Below are positions 1 to 8,774 of a DNA stretch of 64,000 bases, one piece after another; the first letter of the stretch is position 1, and each line of letters starts with the position of its first letter. The notes below the pieces were generated by a model. It was given only the letters and a program-made list of their open reading frames with translations, was not told where the DNA came from and made no database searches. A program made the position numbers and the translations under genes. The stretch is from NCBI GenBank assembly GCA_944320595.1, contig CALUIB010000012.1:33113-97112 (forward strand), written 5' to 3'. This stretch comes from an uncultured Muribaculaceae bacterium. GTDB taxonomy: Bacteria > Bacteroidota > Bacteroidia > Bacteroidales > Muribaculaceae.

Positions 1-329
1 GCCCCATAGTGCGCGAGGCCGACGGGCTGGCACTCAGCAGCCGCAACGTGCGCCTCTCGCCCGAGGCCAGGCAGACGGCCCCGGCCATATACCGCACCCT
101 GCAAGAAAGCCTTGACTACGCAAAAAGCCACACCGTGGCCGAAACGCAGAAGTTCGTCACCGACCGCATAAACTCATTCCCCGAAATGGAAGTAGAATAT
201 TACCAAATAGTGGACGGCACCACGCTGATGCCCGTGACCGGCTGGGACGAAAGCAATTACATAGTGGGATGCGTTACCGCCTACTGCGGCGGCGTGCGGC
301 TAATCGACAACATAGCATATAAAAAATAA
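1..329 (+). CDS. panC: Pantoate--beta-alanine ligase PanC, C-terminal part (5' end outside window)
   Basis: The open frame enters from the left edge (frame of base 3) and ends with TAA at 327-329. It keeps about 108 residues of a roughly 280-residue enzyme. The motif SSRNVRLSP near the start is the PanC KMSKS-like nucleotide-binding loop, and the remainder matches the small C-terminal domain. PanC joins pantoate and beta-alanine with ATP to make pantothenate in the cytosol. panD, which supplies the beta-alanine, begins 20 bases downstream, so the two form a vitamin B5 operon. Nothing looks damaged; the missing N-terminus is a window-edge effect. Confidence 0.95.
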   Translation, partial: PIVREADGLALSSRNVRLSPEARQTAPAIYRTLQESLDYAKSHTVAETQKFVTDRINSFPEMEVEYYQIVDGTTLMPVTGWDESNYIVGCVTAYCGGVRLIDNIAYKK

Positions 330-349
330 CGAAACCGCCTGCAAAAGCA

Positions 350-703
350 ATGCTTATACAAGTTCTGAAATCCAAGATACACCGCGTGACCGTGACCGAG
401 GCCAACCTCAACTACATAGGCAGCATTACCATCGACCAGGACTTAATCGATGCCGCCGGAATAATCGCGGGCGAGCGCGTGTTCATAGTAGATAACAACA
501 ACGGCGAGCGGTTAGACACATACGTGATAGCAGGCGAGCGAGGCTCGGGCGTGGTGTGCCTCAACGGCGCGGCGGCACGGAAGGTGCAGCCGGGCGACAT
601 CGTGATAATAATGGCATACGCAATGATGACACCCGACGAGGCCCGCGACTTCAAGCCGTCGATTATATTCCCCGAAACAGGCACCAACCGGCTGCCACGA
701 TAA
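350..703 (+). CDS. panD: Aspartate 1-decarboxylase PanD
   Basis: A 117-residue pyruvoyl enzyme that decarboxylates L-aspartate to beta-alanine for pantothenate. The self-cleavage site Gly24-Ser25 is present in IGSIT, and Ser25 becomes the pyruvoyl group. Lys9 (KSKIHR), Tyr58 (DTYVI) and the NGAAAR loop near residues 72-77 match the usual active-site elements. Length is normal (about 115-130). It follows panC by 20 bases and ffh begins 45 bases later. Confidence 0.97.
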   Translation: MLIQVLKSKIHRVTVTEANLNYIGSITIDQDLIDAAGIIAGERVFIVDNNNGERLDTYVIAGERGSGVVCLNGAAARKVQPGDIVIIMAYAMMTPDEARDFKPSIIFPETGTNRLPR

Positions 704-748
704 GTAAGGAGAAATTTCACACACACCCTCATTAAATAAAACAGAATA

Positions 749-2083
749 ATGTTTGAAAGTTTAAGCGAAAGACTCGAACGGTCGTTTAAGATACTAAAAG
801 GCGAAGGCAAGATTACCGAAATCAACGTGGCCGAGACGCTCAAAGACGTGCGCCGCGCCCTAATCGATGCCGATGTCAACTACAAGGTGGCAAAGCAATT
901 TGTCGATACAGTGAAGGCAAAGGCCCTGGGCCAAAACGTAATTAACTCCCTGAAGCCCAAAGAGCTGATGGTAAAAATCGTCCACGACGAGCTCACACAG
1001 CTCATGGGCGGCGAACAGGCCGAGTTCAAAATCGAGGGCAAGCCTGCAATAATCCTAATGTCGGGGTTGCAAGGCTCGGGAAAGACCACATTCTCGGGAA
1101 AGCTGGCACGCAAGCTCAAGAGCGAGCGTGGCAAGCGTCCGCTGCTCGTGGCCTGCGACGTTTACCGCCCAGCCGCAATAGAACAGCTTAAAGTGCTCGC
1201 CCAGCAAATCGACGTGCCGGTGTTCACCGAACCCAATTGCAACAACCCCGTGAAGATTGCCACCGACGCCATCGCCGAGGCACGCAAGATGAACTACGAC
1301 TTGGTAATCATCGACACCGCCGGCCGCCTTGCCGTCGATGAAAAGATGATGGACGAAATCGAGGCCATCAAGAAGGCCGTCAACCCCACCGAAACACTCT
1401 TCGTGGTCGATGCAATGACGGGGCAGGACGCAGTGAACACCGCCAAGGAGTTCAACGACCGCCTCGACTTCGACGGAGTGGTGCTCACCAAGCTCGACGG
1501 CGACACGCGCGGCGGTGCAGCCCTTTCCATACGCACAGTGGTCGATAAGCCAATCAAGTTTGTCGGCACGGGCGAAAAGCTCGAAGCAATCGACCCGTTC
1601 CGCCCCGCCGGAATGGCCGACCGCATACTGGGCATGGGCGACATAGTGTCGTTCGTGGAACGTATGCAGCAAAACTACGACGAGGAGGAGGCCCGCAAGC
1701 TGCAAGCCAAGATAGCCAAGAACAAATTCGACTTCAACGACTTCATGAACCAGATAGCCCAAATAAAGAAAATGGGCAACCTGAAGGACTTGGCATCGAT
1801 GATTCCGGGCGTGGGCAAGGCCCTGAAGGACGTGGAAATTGACGACAACGCCTTCAAGGGAATCGAGGCCATAATCAACTCAATGACCCCCTACGAGCGC
1901 GAGCATCCCGAAATAATCAACGGCAGCCGCCGCCAGCGCATAGCCGCCGGTAGCGGAACGTCGCTGCAAGAGGTGAACCGCCTGCTCAAGCAATTCGAGG
2001 AGACGCGCAAGATGATGCGCCAAGTCACCACCATGGGCAACCCGCTCAAGGCCATGCGCGCAATGAAGAAGAAACGCCGCTAA
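749..2083 (+). CDS. ffh: Signal recognition particle GTPase Ffh/SRP54
   Basis: A 444-residue SRP54-type GTPase that binds signal peptides on nascent chains and docks with FtsY. The order is an N-domain four-helix bundle (about 1-90), a G domain with P-loop GLQGSGKTT at 106-114, DTAGR and TKLDGD guanine-nucleotide motifs, and a Met-rich M domain (about 300-435) ending in MGNPLKAMRAMKKKRR, which is expected to bind SRP RNA. Length is typical. It has no close downstream partner: a strong nested hairpin terminator follows the stop by about 37 bases. Confidence 0.98.
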   Translation: MFESLSERLERSFKILKGEGKITEINVAETLKDVRRALIDADVNYKVAKQFVDTVKAKALGQNVINSLKPKELMVKIVHDELTQLMGGEQAEFKIEGKPAIILMSGLQGSGKTTFSGKLARKLKSERGKRPLLVACDVYRPAAIEQLKVLAQQIDVPVFTEPNCNNPVKIATDAIAEARKMNYDLVIIDTAGRLAVDEKMMDEIEAIKKAVNPTETLFVVDAMTGQDAVNTAKEFNDRLDFDGVVLTKLDGDTRGGAALSIRTVVDKPIKFVGTGEKLEAIDPFRPAGMADRILGMGDIVSFVERMQQNYDEEEARKLQAKIAKNKFDFNDFMNQIAQIKKMGNLKDLASMIPGVGKALKDVEIDDNAFKGIEAIINSMTPYEREHPEIINGSRRQRIAAGSGTSLQEVNRLLKQFEETRKMMRQVTTMGNPLKAMRAMKKKRR

Positions 2084-2119
2084 GCAGCCGCCTTAAAAAC
2101 AGAAAAGCTTTTATACATA

Positions 2120-2182
2120 CAATGAATGTACGCAACCAAAATGCTCGGCATTTTCACAACTTGCGTACATTCATTGTTTTTT
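2120..2182 (+). terminator. Nested double-stem terminator after ffh
   Basis: A perfect 16-bp inverted repeat (2120-2135 with 2161-2176) encloses a 25-base loop. That loop itself holds a perfect 7-bp hairpin (2138-2144 with 2148-2154, loop TCG). Six T residues follow at 2177-2182. The shape is an intrinsic terminator with a second apical stem. Confidence 0.85.
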
Positions 2183-2300
2183 GTATCGGTTTTCGAGACC
2201 GCTTTTATGGTGCGGTTTGTAGATGTGTGTACATCGTCTCGGTGACAGCGGCCTTGCAGCACACATTTCTGACCGATTGCGTATGTCCTTAAAAAACACT

Positions 2301-2332
2301 TTTGCCAGTCTCGGTAAAAAACACTACTTTTG
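2301..2332 (+). promoter_or_regulatory. folD promoter, Bacteroidetes consensus
   Basis: TTTG at 2301-2304, 20 bases, then TACTTTTG (TAnnTTTG) at 2325-2332. This matches the Bacteroidetes primary sigma-factor consensus exactly. It lies 26 bases before the ATG at 2358 and so supports that start over upstream in-frame starts. Confidence 0.8.
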
Positions 2333-2357
2333 CAAGCAAACCAAAGCCCTTAAAATT

Positions 2358-3242
2358 ATGACACTCATCGACGGAAAAGCTATAGCTGCACAAATCAAGC
2401 AAGAAATAGCAGAAGAAGTTAACGAAATAGTGGCTCGCGGAGGGAAACGCCCGCACCTTGCCGCAATACTGGTGGGACACGACGGCGGCAGCGAAACCTA
2501 CGTTGCCCACAAGGTGAAAGCCTGCGAGCAATGCGGTTTCAAGTCAACGCTCATACGTTTCGAGGACGACGTGACCGAAGAACGGTTGCTCGAAACCATA
2601 GCCGAACTTAACGCCAACGACGACATCGACGGGTTCATCGTGCAACTGCCGTTGCCCAAGCACATCCACGAGCAGAAAGTGATTGAGGCCATCGACTACC
2701 GCAAAGACGTTGACGGGTTCCACCCAATCAACGTGGGGCGCATGTCGATAGGGCTGCCATGCTATCTATCGGCCACTCCAGCCGGGATAATAGAACTGCT
2801 ACGCCGCTACGAAATCCCCACCAAGGGTGCTGAATGCGTGGTGCTGGGCCGCAGCAACATCGTGGGCAAGCCCGTGGCCGCGCTCATGATGCAAAAGTCT
2901 TACCCGGGCAATGCCACCGTGACGGTGTGCCACAGCGCATCGAAGGATATTGCCGAAACTTGCCGCCGCGCCGACATCATCATCGCGGCACTGGGCCAGC
3001 CCGGATTTGTCACCGCCGACATGGTGAAACCTGGCGCGGTGATTATCGACGTAGGCACCACGCGCGTGCCATCCACCGCCACCAAGAGCGGCTGGAAGCT
3101 TAAAGGCGACGTTGACTTCGACAACGTGGCACCGAAGTGCTCCTACATCACCCCTGTTCCCGGAGGCGTAGGCCCCATGACCATCTGCTCGCTCATGCGC
3201 AACACCCTGCTTGCAGCCAAACGCGCCATCTACACATTGTAA
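2358..3242 (+). CDS. folD: Bifunctional methylenetetrahydrofolate dehydrogenase/cyclohydrolase FolD
   Basis: A 294-residue cytosolic enzyme interconverting 5,10-methylene-, methenyl- and 10-formyl-tetrahydrofolate with NADP. Seen: [16 protein letters not shown] (about 45-60, with the catalytic Tyr and Lys), [12 protein letters not shown] (about 96-107), the Rossmann motif [14 protein letters not shown] (about 161-174) and the C-terminal signature [10 protein letters not shown]. The frame is open further upstream, but the promoter at 2301-2332 and the homology both point to [10 protein letters not shown] as the start. It is a single-gene unit closed by a terminator at 3255-3292. Confidence 0.97.
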   Translation: MTLIDGKAIAAQIKQEIAEEVNEIVARGGKRPHLAAILVGHDGGSETYVAHKVKACEQCGFKSTLIRFEDDVTEERLLETIAELNANDDIDGFIVQLPLPKHIHEQKVIEAIDYRKDVDGFHPINVGRMSIGLPCYLSATPAGIIELLRRYEIPTKGAECVVLGRSNIVGKPVAALMMQKSYPGNATVTVCHSASKDIAETCRRADIIIAALGQPGFVTADMVKPGAVIIDVGTTRVPSTATKSGWKLKGDVDFDNVAPKCSYITPVPGGVGPMTICSLMRNTLLAAKRAIYTL

Positions 3243-3254
3243 CCACAGATACCC

Positions 3255-3292
3255 GAGCATATAGGGGCGCCCATGCACCTATATGCTCTTTT
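3255..3292 (+). terminator. folD terminator
   Basis: Perfect 11-bp inverted repeat GAGCATATAGG / CCTATATGCTC (3255-3265 with 3278-3288), 12-base loop, then TTTT. An in-frame ATG of the next gene at 3283 lies inside the right arm, which argues that this ATG is not the true start. Confidence 0.75.
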
Positions 3293-3309
3293 CGTTTCCG
3301 CAATCCACC

Positions 3310-4386
3310 ATGCCACAGCTACTCTCCATTCTGCTTGTATCGCTGCTCGGGCTTGTCGGCCTGCCCGACGAGGAAATCGAGTTACTTTTCGTGGGCGATG
3401 CCATGCAGCACCAGCCGCAAATCAACGCCGCCACCCGTGCCGACGGCTCGCTCGACTACTCGCAATGCTTCACCATGATAGAAGGCGACATCTCCGCCGC
3501 CGACTACGCCGTAGCCAACCTCGAAGTGCCGCTTGCCGGTAAACCATATGCAGGCTACCCGGTGTTCAGCGGCCCCGACGAGTTTGCCAGGCAACTGAAA
3601 AATTCAGGGTTCGACCTGCTGCTCACGGCCAATAACCACTGCCTCGACCGAGGCAGCCGCGGCCTGAGGCGCACCATCGCCACGCTCGCCAGCATGGGGA
3701 TACCGAGCATAGGCACTTACAACTCCGCCGCCCACCGCGACTCGGTGATGCCGTTCATAACAGGCATAAAAGGCCGCCGCATAGCCGTGCTGACCTACAC
3801 ATACGGCACCAACGGGATGCCCGTGCGCGACGGCATAGTAGTTGACCACATCGACCGCGCCGCAATGCACCGCGACATAGCCCAGGCACGCCGCAACGGC
3901 GCACAAGTGATATGCGTGTGCCTGCACTGGGGCATCGAATACCGCCGCACGCCCGACAAAGCACAGGAGGAACTTGCCGATTTCCTCATAGACGAAGGGG
4001 TTGACTTGATAATAGGAAGCCACCCACACGTGGTGCAGCCCTTCGAGATACGCTACAGCCCGCGCCACGGCAAGAACGTGGCAATAGCATACTCGCTGGG
4101 CAACTTCATCTCAAACCAAAACGACATCGACAGCCGCGGCGGCGCAATGGCGGTGGTGAAAGTGAAACTGCGCAACGGCCGCCCGTGCGACGTGCAGATG
4201 GGATACAAGCTGCTTTTCTGCCAAAAGCCGCGCCGCGGCATGGCCGGCGACAACTACCGCCTCATACCGGCATCGCTGCGCGACTCGGTAAGGGCCGACC
4301 AGCTGCCCGAGTTCGACCGTTTCGTGCAGCGCACTCGCGCCCTGCTTTCCCGGCACAACAGCACGGGAGTGGAGGAGCTGCAATAG
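3310..4386 (+). CDS. CapA-family (PGA_cap) metallophosphatase-like exported protein
   Basis: A 358-residue protein with an N-terminal hydrophobic signal (MPQLLSILLVSLLGLVGL) and a single CapA/PgsA-type domain of the calcineurin-like superfamily. Seen: FVGDAMQHQP near residue 30, VANLEVPL, LLTANNHCLDRG, HWGIEY, GSHPHVVQP and YSLGNFISNQ, which supply the usual metal-binding Asp, Asn and His positions. CapA relatives take part in poly-gamma-glutamate or capsule metabolism; no other capsule genes are here, so the substrate is unknown. The start at 3310 is preferred because the earlier ATG (3283) sits in the folD terminator. Confidence 0.85.
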   Translation: MPQLLSILLVSLLGLVGLPDEEIELLFVGDAMQHQPQINAATRADGSLDYSQCFTMIEGDISAADYAVANLEVPLAGKPYAGYPVFSGPDEFARQLKNSGFDLLLTANNHCLDRGSRGLRRTIATLASMGIPSIGTYNSAAHRDSVMPFITGIKGRRIAVLTYTYGTNGMPVRDGIVVDHIDRAAMHRDIAQARRNGAQVICVCLHWGIEYRRTPDKAQEELADFLIDEGVDLIIGSHPHVVQPFEIRYSPRHGKNVAIAYSLGNFISNQNDIDSRGGAMAVVKVKLRNGRPCDVQMGYKLLFCQKPRRGMAGDNYRLIPASLRDSVRADQLPEFDRFVQRTRALLSRHNSTGVEELQ

Positions 4387-4505
4387 CCCTCGCACTACAC
4401 GCAAGCGACAAGAACAAGTGTTAAAATCGCACCAATTACACCCGTTATTTCATTAAAAATATCGTAAACCCACACGGCAAGCAACTCAAATCAAAAGAAA
4501 ATCAC

Positions 4506-4513
4506 TATCTTTG
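4506..4513 (+). promoter_or_regulatory. -7 element for the GT5-lobe gene
   Basis: TATCTTTG fits TAnnTTTG and lies 89 bases before the ATG at 4602. No clear TTTG is visible at the -33 spacing. A Shine-Dalgarno-like AGGAGA is at 4588-4593. Confidence 0.55.
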
Positions 4514-4601
4514 CAATTAGATACCCATGCCACGCTTTGAGGCACAGGGCAAAACAACAACGCATTTAATCGATTTTTAGAATATACAGGAGAACCTCGT
4601 T

Positions 4602-5411
4602 ATGGACGTAAGCAAAGTGTTATTCATCTCTCAGGGAATAGAACCATACCTGCCAAAAGACGAAATCTCGGCCGTTGGGCACGACCTGCCACAAGGCATC
4701 CAAGAAAAAGGGATTGAAGTAAGGTCGTTCATGCCAAAGTATGGTTGTATCAACGAGCGGCGTAACCAGCTTCACGAAGTGATACGCCTTTCGGGAATGA
4801 ACCTGATAATCGACGACACCGACCACCCACTCATCATCAAGGTGGCCACGATGCTGCCGTCGAGGATGCAAGTTTACTTCATTTATAACGAAGACTACTT
4901 CCAGCACAACCTCGTAAAGGAATTAGAAACCGAGACTTCGCCCGAGGACAACGACGAACGGTCGATGTTCTTCGTGCGCGGCACACTCGAAACAGTCAAG
5001 AAATTGCGCTGGATACCCAGCATAATCCACTGCCACGGCTGGATAACGGCTCTCACCGCAATCTACATAAAACATATATACAACGACGACCCGGTGTTCA
5101 GAAACGCCAAAGTGGTACTCTCGCTCTACGACGACGAGACTCTTGCAATGCCGCTTAACAGCCGCCTTGCCGAAAAGATGGAGATGGACGGAATACCCAA
5201 TGCCGACCTCGCAGGCATCGAGGGCAAGGAAGTGGGCTACACCGACCTGATGCGGCTTGCAATAGCCAATGCCGACGGCGTGATACAACACGGCAAGAAT
5301 GTCAGCCCCGAGCTAATCGACTTCGCCAAGGAGCAAGGCATACCATTCCTCCCCTACGAAGAACGGGAAAACTACATCGATGCCTACGCCGACTTCTACA
5401 AGTCGCTGTAA
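4602..5411 (+). CDS. Glycogen/starch synthase N-terminal (GT5) lobe protein
   Basis: A 269-residue protein resembling only the N-terminal Rossmann lobe of GT5 glycogen synthase. Seen: LFISQGIEPYLPKDEISAVG, the counterpart of the ADP-glucose-binding KxGGL region, with PKDEI in its place; HCHGWITALTAIYI, counterpart of HxHDW; and LMRLAIANADGVI. The C-terminal donor-binding lobe with its E-x7-E motif is absent. Full GT5 enzymes are about 480 residues, so catalysis alone is doubtful. A partner or regulatory role with the separate GT4 synthase at 29448-30713 is an inference. Similar short proteins beside DUF4270 genes are, to my knowledge, common in Bacteroidales. The DUF4270 gene follows by 53 bases. 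Confidence 0.8.
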   Translation: MDVSKVLFISQGIEPYLPKDEISAVGHDLPQGIQEKGIEVRSFMPKYGCINERRNQLHEVIRLSGMNLIIDDTDHPLIIKVATMLPSRMQVYFIYNEDYFQHNLVKELETETSPEDNDERSMFFVRGTLETVKKLRWIPSIIHCHGWITALTAIYIKHIYNDDPVFRNAKVVLSLYDDETLAMPLNSRLAEKMEMDGIPNADLAGIEGKEVGYTDLMRLAIANADGVIQHGKNVSPELIDFAKEQGIPFLPYEERENYIDAYADFYKSL

Positions 5412-5464
5412 CCTCAAGCACTCTGGGCCGACGGAACAGTTTCATACAACAGACACTACGCAAA

Positions 5465-6913
5465 ATGAGAAAAATTCTTTTGCCCATCGCGGCTGCAATC
5501 ATATTGTTTGCCATACAATCATGCACCGAGTCGGGTTTCGGATCTTCGCTCATTCCCACCCGCACACAGGTGGTGAGCGATTCTTCTTTCAAAATATCGG
5601 GACGCACGGTGGAAAACAACACCTTGCCAGCACGTACGCTGACGCAGCTGCTGGGAACCATCAACGCCGACAATTACGGAACGCTCACTGCCGACTTCGT
5701 GTCGCAAATGATGCCGGCGTGGCCCATCGACACCAACTACATCGACGAAAACGGGATTGACAGCTGCTGTTTCATGCTGCGCCTGCCCATAGGCGGGTAC
5801 ACCGGCGACAGCGTTACGCCGATGCGCGCCACAGTTTACCGCCTCACCAAGCCGCTGCCCAGGCCAATCGACAGCTCGTTCGACCCTACCGGGTACTACG
5901 ACAGTGCCTCGCCGCTCGGCTCCACTTCCTACACCGCCACTGCACTGCAATCCGACTCGCTTGCCGATGCACTCGACAAGACCGACTACCAATACCGCGA
6001 AATAAAGGTGAACGTGGACCGCAGCGTGGCAGTCGAGATTTTCCGCAAGTTCAAGGAAGACCCCGAAATATTCCGTGACCCGGCCACATTCCAGGAGTTC
6101 TTCCCGGGAATATACGCTACCACCACATTCGGCAACGGGCGCGTGGTGAACATCTACGACACCGAGTTCAAGGTATATTGCCGCCGCGAATTCCACGATG
6201 CCGACCTCGACACCACCATCTACGTTGACCGCAGCTATATGGCCTCGACCGAGGAAGTGCTGTCGAACAACAACGTGCGCCTGGACATAAGCGAAAGCGT
6301 CAGGCAAATGGTGGCCGACGGCGATGCCATAATACAAACCCCGGCAGCATACGATGTGGAACTTAACCTGCCGGTGCAGGAAATCCTCGACCGTTTCAAG
6401 AACGACACCGACGCGCAGACGGTATTCAACAGCGTGAGCTTAGAAATCCCGGCCGTGGAACTTGTGAACAGCCGCAGCATAGCACCACCCGAATACTTGC
6501 TGCTCATTCCGGCCGACCGGAAGAACAAGTTCCTATCCGAAACCAACGTGCCCGACAACGTGACTTCGTTCTACGCCCAATACGATGCCACCAACGGCTG
6601 CTACACGTTCTCCGAGATGCGCCAATACTTCCTGAAACTGCTCAATGAAAAAGGCGGCATAGCCGAACCGGAAGACTGCCTGTTCTCGCTCACGCCCATC
6701 GACGTGCTGTTCGACGAGAGCAGCTCCTCGACCGGATACAACTACACCAACTACTACTATTACTTGTATTACGGTTACTTCCCGTCAAGCAGCAGCTCGG
6801 CATCCTCGCCCATCGAGGTACTCCCGGCCATGGAAAGGCCATCAATTGTTAAACTCGACCTCGAAAATGCAAATTTAAGGCTTTATTATAGTAGGTTATT
6901 TGAAAATAATTAG
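5465..6913 (+). CDS. DUF4270 family lipoprotein
   Basis: A 482-residue predicted lipoprotein: MRKILLPIAAAIILFAIQSC gives a lipobox with Cys20. The body is beta-rich and fits the DUF4270 family of Bacteroidales envelope proteins, whose function is unknown. A Tyr/Ser-rich stretch (NYTNYYYYLYYGYFPSSSSS, about residues 430-450) is a low-complexity surface-like segment. It probably shares a transcript with the GT5-lobe gene. Its TAG stop (6911-6913) directly abuts the tRNA promoter element. Confidence 0.8.
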   Translation: MRKILLPIAAAIILFAIQSCTESGFGSSLIPTRTQVVSDSSFKISGRTVENNTLPARTLTQLLGTINADNYGTLTADFVSQMMPAWPIDTNYIDENGIDSCCFMLRLPIGGYTGDSVTPMRATVYRLTKPLPRPIDSSFDPTGYYDSASPLGSTSYTATALQSDSLADALDKTDYQYREIKVNVDRSVAVEIFRKFKEDPEIFRDPATFQEFFPGIYATTTFGNGRVVNIYDTEFKVYCRREFHDADLDTTIYVDRSYMASTEEVLSNNNVRLDISESVRQMVADGDAIIQTPAAYDVELNLPVQEILDRFKNDTDAQTVFNSVSLEIPAVELVNSRSIAPPEYLLLIPADRKNKFLSETNVPDNVTSFYAQYDATNGCYTFSEMRQYFLKLLNEKGGIAEPEDCLFSLTPIDVLFDESSSSTGYNYTNYYYYLYYGYFPSSSSSASSPIEVLPAMERPSIVKLDLENANLRLYYSRLFENN

Positions 6914-6921
6914 TATCTTTG
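6914..6921 (+). promoter_or_regulatory. -7 element for tRNA-Thr
   Basis: TATCTTTG begins on the base after the DUF4270 stop codon and lies 31 bases before the tRNA 5' end. No convincing -33 TTTG was found at 19-22 bases. Confidence 0.6.
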
Positions 6922-6952
6922 CACTCGCATTGGAAACGGTGCGACACATCAA

Positions 6953-7025
6953 GCCGCAATAGCTCAGTTGGTAGAGCATTTCATTCGTAACGAAAAGGTC
7001 ATGGGTTCGAGTCCCATTCGCGGCT
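6953..7025 (+). tRNA. tRNA-Thr, anticodon CGU
   Basis: A 73-base cloverleaf. The acceptor stem pairs 6953-6959 with 7018-7024, the D arm is AGCTCAGTTGGTAGAGC, the anticodon loop is TTCGTAA with CGT at positions 34-36, and the T arm is ATGGGTTCGAGTCCCAT. The discriminator base is T and CCA is not encoded. Two A.C oppositions are visible, at 6-67 in the acceptor stem and 31-39 in the anticodon stem. Own promoter and terminator flank it. Confidence 0.93.
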
Positions 7026-7031
7026 CAGCAA

Positions 7032-7066
7032 GCGAGGCAGCCTCCAAAGCCGCCTCGCATTTTTTT
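7032..7066 (+). terminator. tRNA-Thr terminator
   Basis: GCGAGGC (7032-7038) pairs with GCCTCGC (7052-7058) around a 13-base loop, followed by A and seven T residues (7060-7066). Confidence 0.85.
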
Positions 7067-7152
7067 AACCCCCGACCGACGATATGCTGCATGGCGGCGC
7101 GAAAGCCACGCGCACATTTATCGGCTACACTCACCTTTTAAGCACTTTATTT

Positions 7153-7623
7153 ATGTCAAGAACAAACGACGAACTGCAAGGAATCACCCGGCTGGGCGAC
7201 CAAAACACGGCATATAGCTACGACTATAACCCACAGGTGCTTGAGACTTTCCCCAACAAGCACCCCGAAAACGAATATCTTGTCACTTTCAATTGCCCGG
7301 AGTTCACGACGCTATGCCCCAAAACAGGCCAGCCCGACTTCGGCAAAATCATCATCAACTACATCCCGCGCGAGCGAATGGTGGAGAGCAAGAGCTTGAA
7401 ACTCTACTTGTTCAGCTTCCGCAACCACGGCGACTTCCATGAAGATTGCATCAACATAATCATGAAAGACCTGGTGCGGCTCATGGACCCGCGATACATA
7501 GAGGTAACCGGCATATTCACCCCGCGCGGAGGCATCTCGATATACCCGTTTGCAAACTACGGCGATGCCGACCACCAAGACTTGGTGCGCCAACGCCTGC
7601 TCGCATCATTCCGCAACTCTTAA
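7153..7623 (+). CDS. queF: NADPH-dependent 7-cyano-7-deazaguanine reductase QueF
   Basis: A 156-residue short-type (YkvM-like) QueF that reduces the nitrile of preQ0 to the aminomethyl group of preQ1. Seen: nucleophile Cys55 in [10 protein letters not shown] with Asp62, and the family signature [20 protein letters not shown] from residue 78. The frame is open 23 codons further upstream, but MSRTNDEL at 7153 matches the family N-terminus. First gene of queF-queC-queD-queE; queC follows by 9 bases. Confidence 0.95.
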   Translation: MSRTNDELQGITRLGDQNTAYSYDYNPQVLETFPNKHPENEYLVTFNCPEFTTLCPKTGQPDFGKIIINYIPRERMVESKSLKLYLFSFRNHGDFHEDCINIIMKDLVRLMDPRYIEVTGIFTPRGGISIYPFANYGDADHQDLVRQRLLASFRNS

Positions 7624-7632
7624 ACGCACACT

Positions 7633-8289
7633 ATGAACAAAGATTCCATAATAATACTGTCGGGCGGCATGGACTCAACCACCCTGCTGCACGAATATAG
7701 CGACCGCATAGCCATGGCAGTGACTTTCGACTATGGCGCCAACCACAACAGCCGCGAAATAGCCTGCGCAGCCGCCAACTGCTCAATGCTTGGCATACGC
7801 CACATAGTAATTCCTCTCGACTTCATGGGCCGGTACTTCCGCAGCTCGCTCCTGTCGGGGGCCGATGCCATTCCCGAAGGGCAATACGACGACGAGAATA
7901 TGCGTTCGACCGTGGTACCGTTCCGCAACGGCATAATGCTTGCCATAGCCTGCGGACTGGCCGAGAGCCACGGCCTGCGCCACGTGATGATAGCCAACCA
8001 CAGCGGCGACCATGCCATATACCCCGACTGCCGCGCACCGTTCATCGACGCAATGTCGCAAGCCATGCACGAAGGCACCTACGACGGCATCGACATATTC
8101 GCCCCTTACACCAACATTACAAAGGGCGAAATAGCCAAGCACGGCAAAGACTTGGGCATAGACTACTCCCTCACCTACTCGTGCTACAAGGGCGGTGAAA
8201 AGCATTGCGGACGCTGCGGCACCTGCGTGGAGCGCAAAGAAGCCCTCGCCTACGCCGGCATCCCCGACCCCACCAAATACGAAGAATAA
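7633..8289 (+). CDS. queC: 7-cyano-7-deazaguanine synthase QueC
   Basis: A 218-residue ATP-dependent enzyme that converts 7-carboxy-7-deazaguanine (CDG) plus ammonia to preQ0. The PP-loop SGGMDS is at residues 10-15. The C-terminal zinc site is C-Y-K-G-G-E-K-H-C-G-R-C-G-T-C (four Cys). Length is normal. It directly follows queF; the gap to queD (128 bases) is filled by an inverted short-period repeat. Confidence 0.97.
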   Translation: MNKDSIIILSGGMDSTTLLHEYSDRIAMAVTFDYGANHNSREIACAAANCSMLGIRHIVIPLDFMGRYFRSSLLSGADAIPEGQYDDENMRSTVVPFRNGIMLAIACGLAESHGLRHVMIANHSGDHAIYPDCRAPFIDAMSQAMHEGTYDGIDIFAPYTNITKGEIAKHGKDLGIDYSLTYSCYKGGEKHCGRCGTCVERKEALAYAGIPDPTKYEE

Positions 8290-8417
8290 AAATAATGAGG
8301 AATGAGGAGCCAGGAATTAAGAATGAGGAATTTCATCATGGCCCTATACACCAACCTCATCATTCCTAAACTCCTAATTCCTAATTCCTAAAAATTCCTA
8401 ATTCCTAATTAAATAAA
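8290..8417. repeat. Inverted GGAAT-type short-period repeat between queC and queD
   Basis: The left half (about 8295-8332) is purine-rich with repeated GAATGAGGA / GGAATTA words. The right half (about 8354-8411) holds the complementary words ATTCCTAA, CTCCTAATTCC and ATTCCTAATT in tandem with a period near seven. The halves can pair to form a long imperfect hairpin in the intercistronic RNA. A sister element lies after queD. Confidence 0.75.
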
Positions 8418-8774
8418 ATGTACTACATAAAGAAAACACTCGAAATAGCCGCATGCCACAGCCTCACGCTAAGCTACCCCAGCAAATGCACCACCATGCA
8501 CGGCCACAACTGGATAATCACGGTATATTGCCGCGCACGGGAGCTGAACGCCGACGGAATGGTATGCGATTTCACCCACATAAAGCAAGACATCATAGGC
8601 CGCCTCGACCACCGCAATCTCAACGAGGTGCTGCCATTCAACCCCACCGCCGAGAACATTGCCCGATGGATAGTAGATTCAATCCCCCAATGCTACCGCG
8701 CCGACGTGCAAGAATCAACCAACAACACAGCCACCTACATCGAAGAAGAAGAATTAGAAATGAGGAATTTTTAA
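8418..8774 (+). CDS. queD: 6-carboxy-5,6,7,8-tetrahydropterin synthase QueD
   Basis: A 118-residue PTPS-family enzyme that makes 6-carboxy-tetrahydropterin from dihydroneopterin triphosphate, the first dedicated step to preQ0. Zinc ligands His14, His28 and His30 (CHSL, HGHNW), catalytic Cys24 and LDHRNLNE are present. The last residues (LEMRNF) are encoded by the start of the following repeat, so the C-terminal tail appears to be repeat-derived. Confidence 0.94.
   Translation: MYYIKKTLEIAACHSLTLSYPSKCTTMHGHNWIITVYCRARELNADGMVCDFTHIKQDIIGRLDHRNLNEVLPFNPTAENIARWIVDSIPQCYRADVQESTNNTATYIEEEELEMRNF

Noticed and set aside
3283..3309. Upstream ATG as start of the CapA-like gene
   Set aside because: It lies in the right arm of the folD terminator hairpin, and the nine added residues precede an already complete signal peptide.
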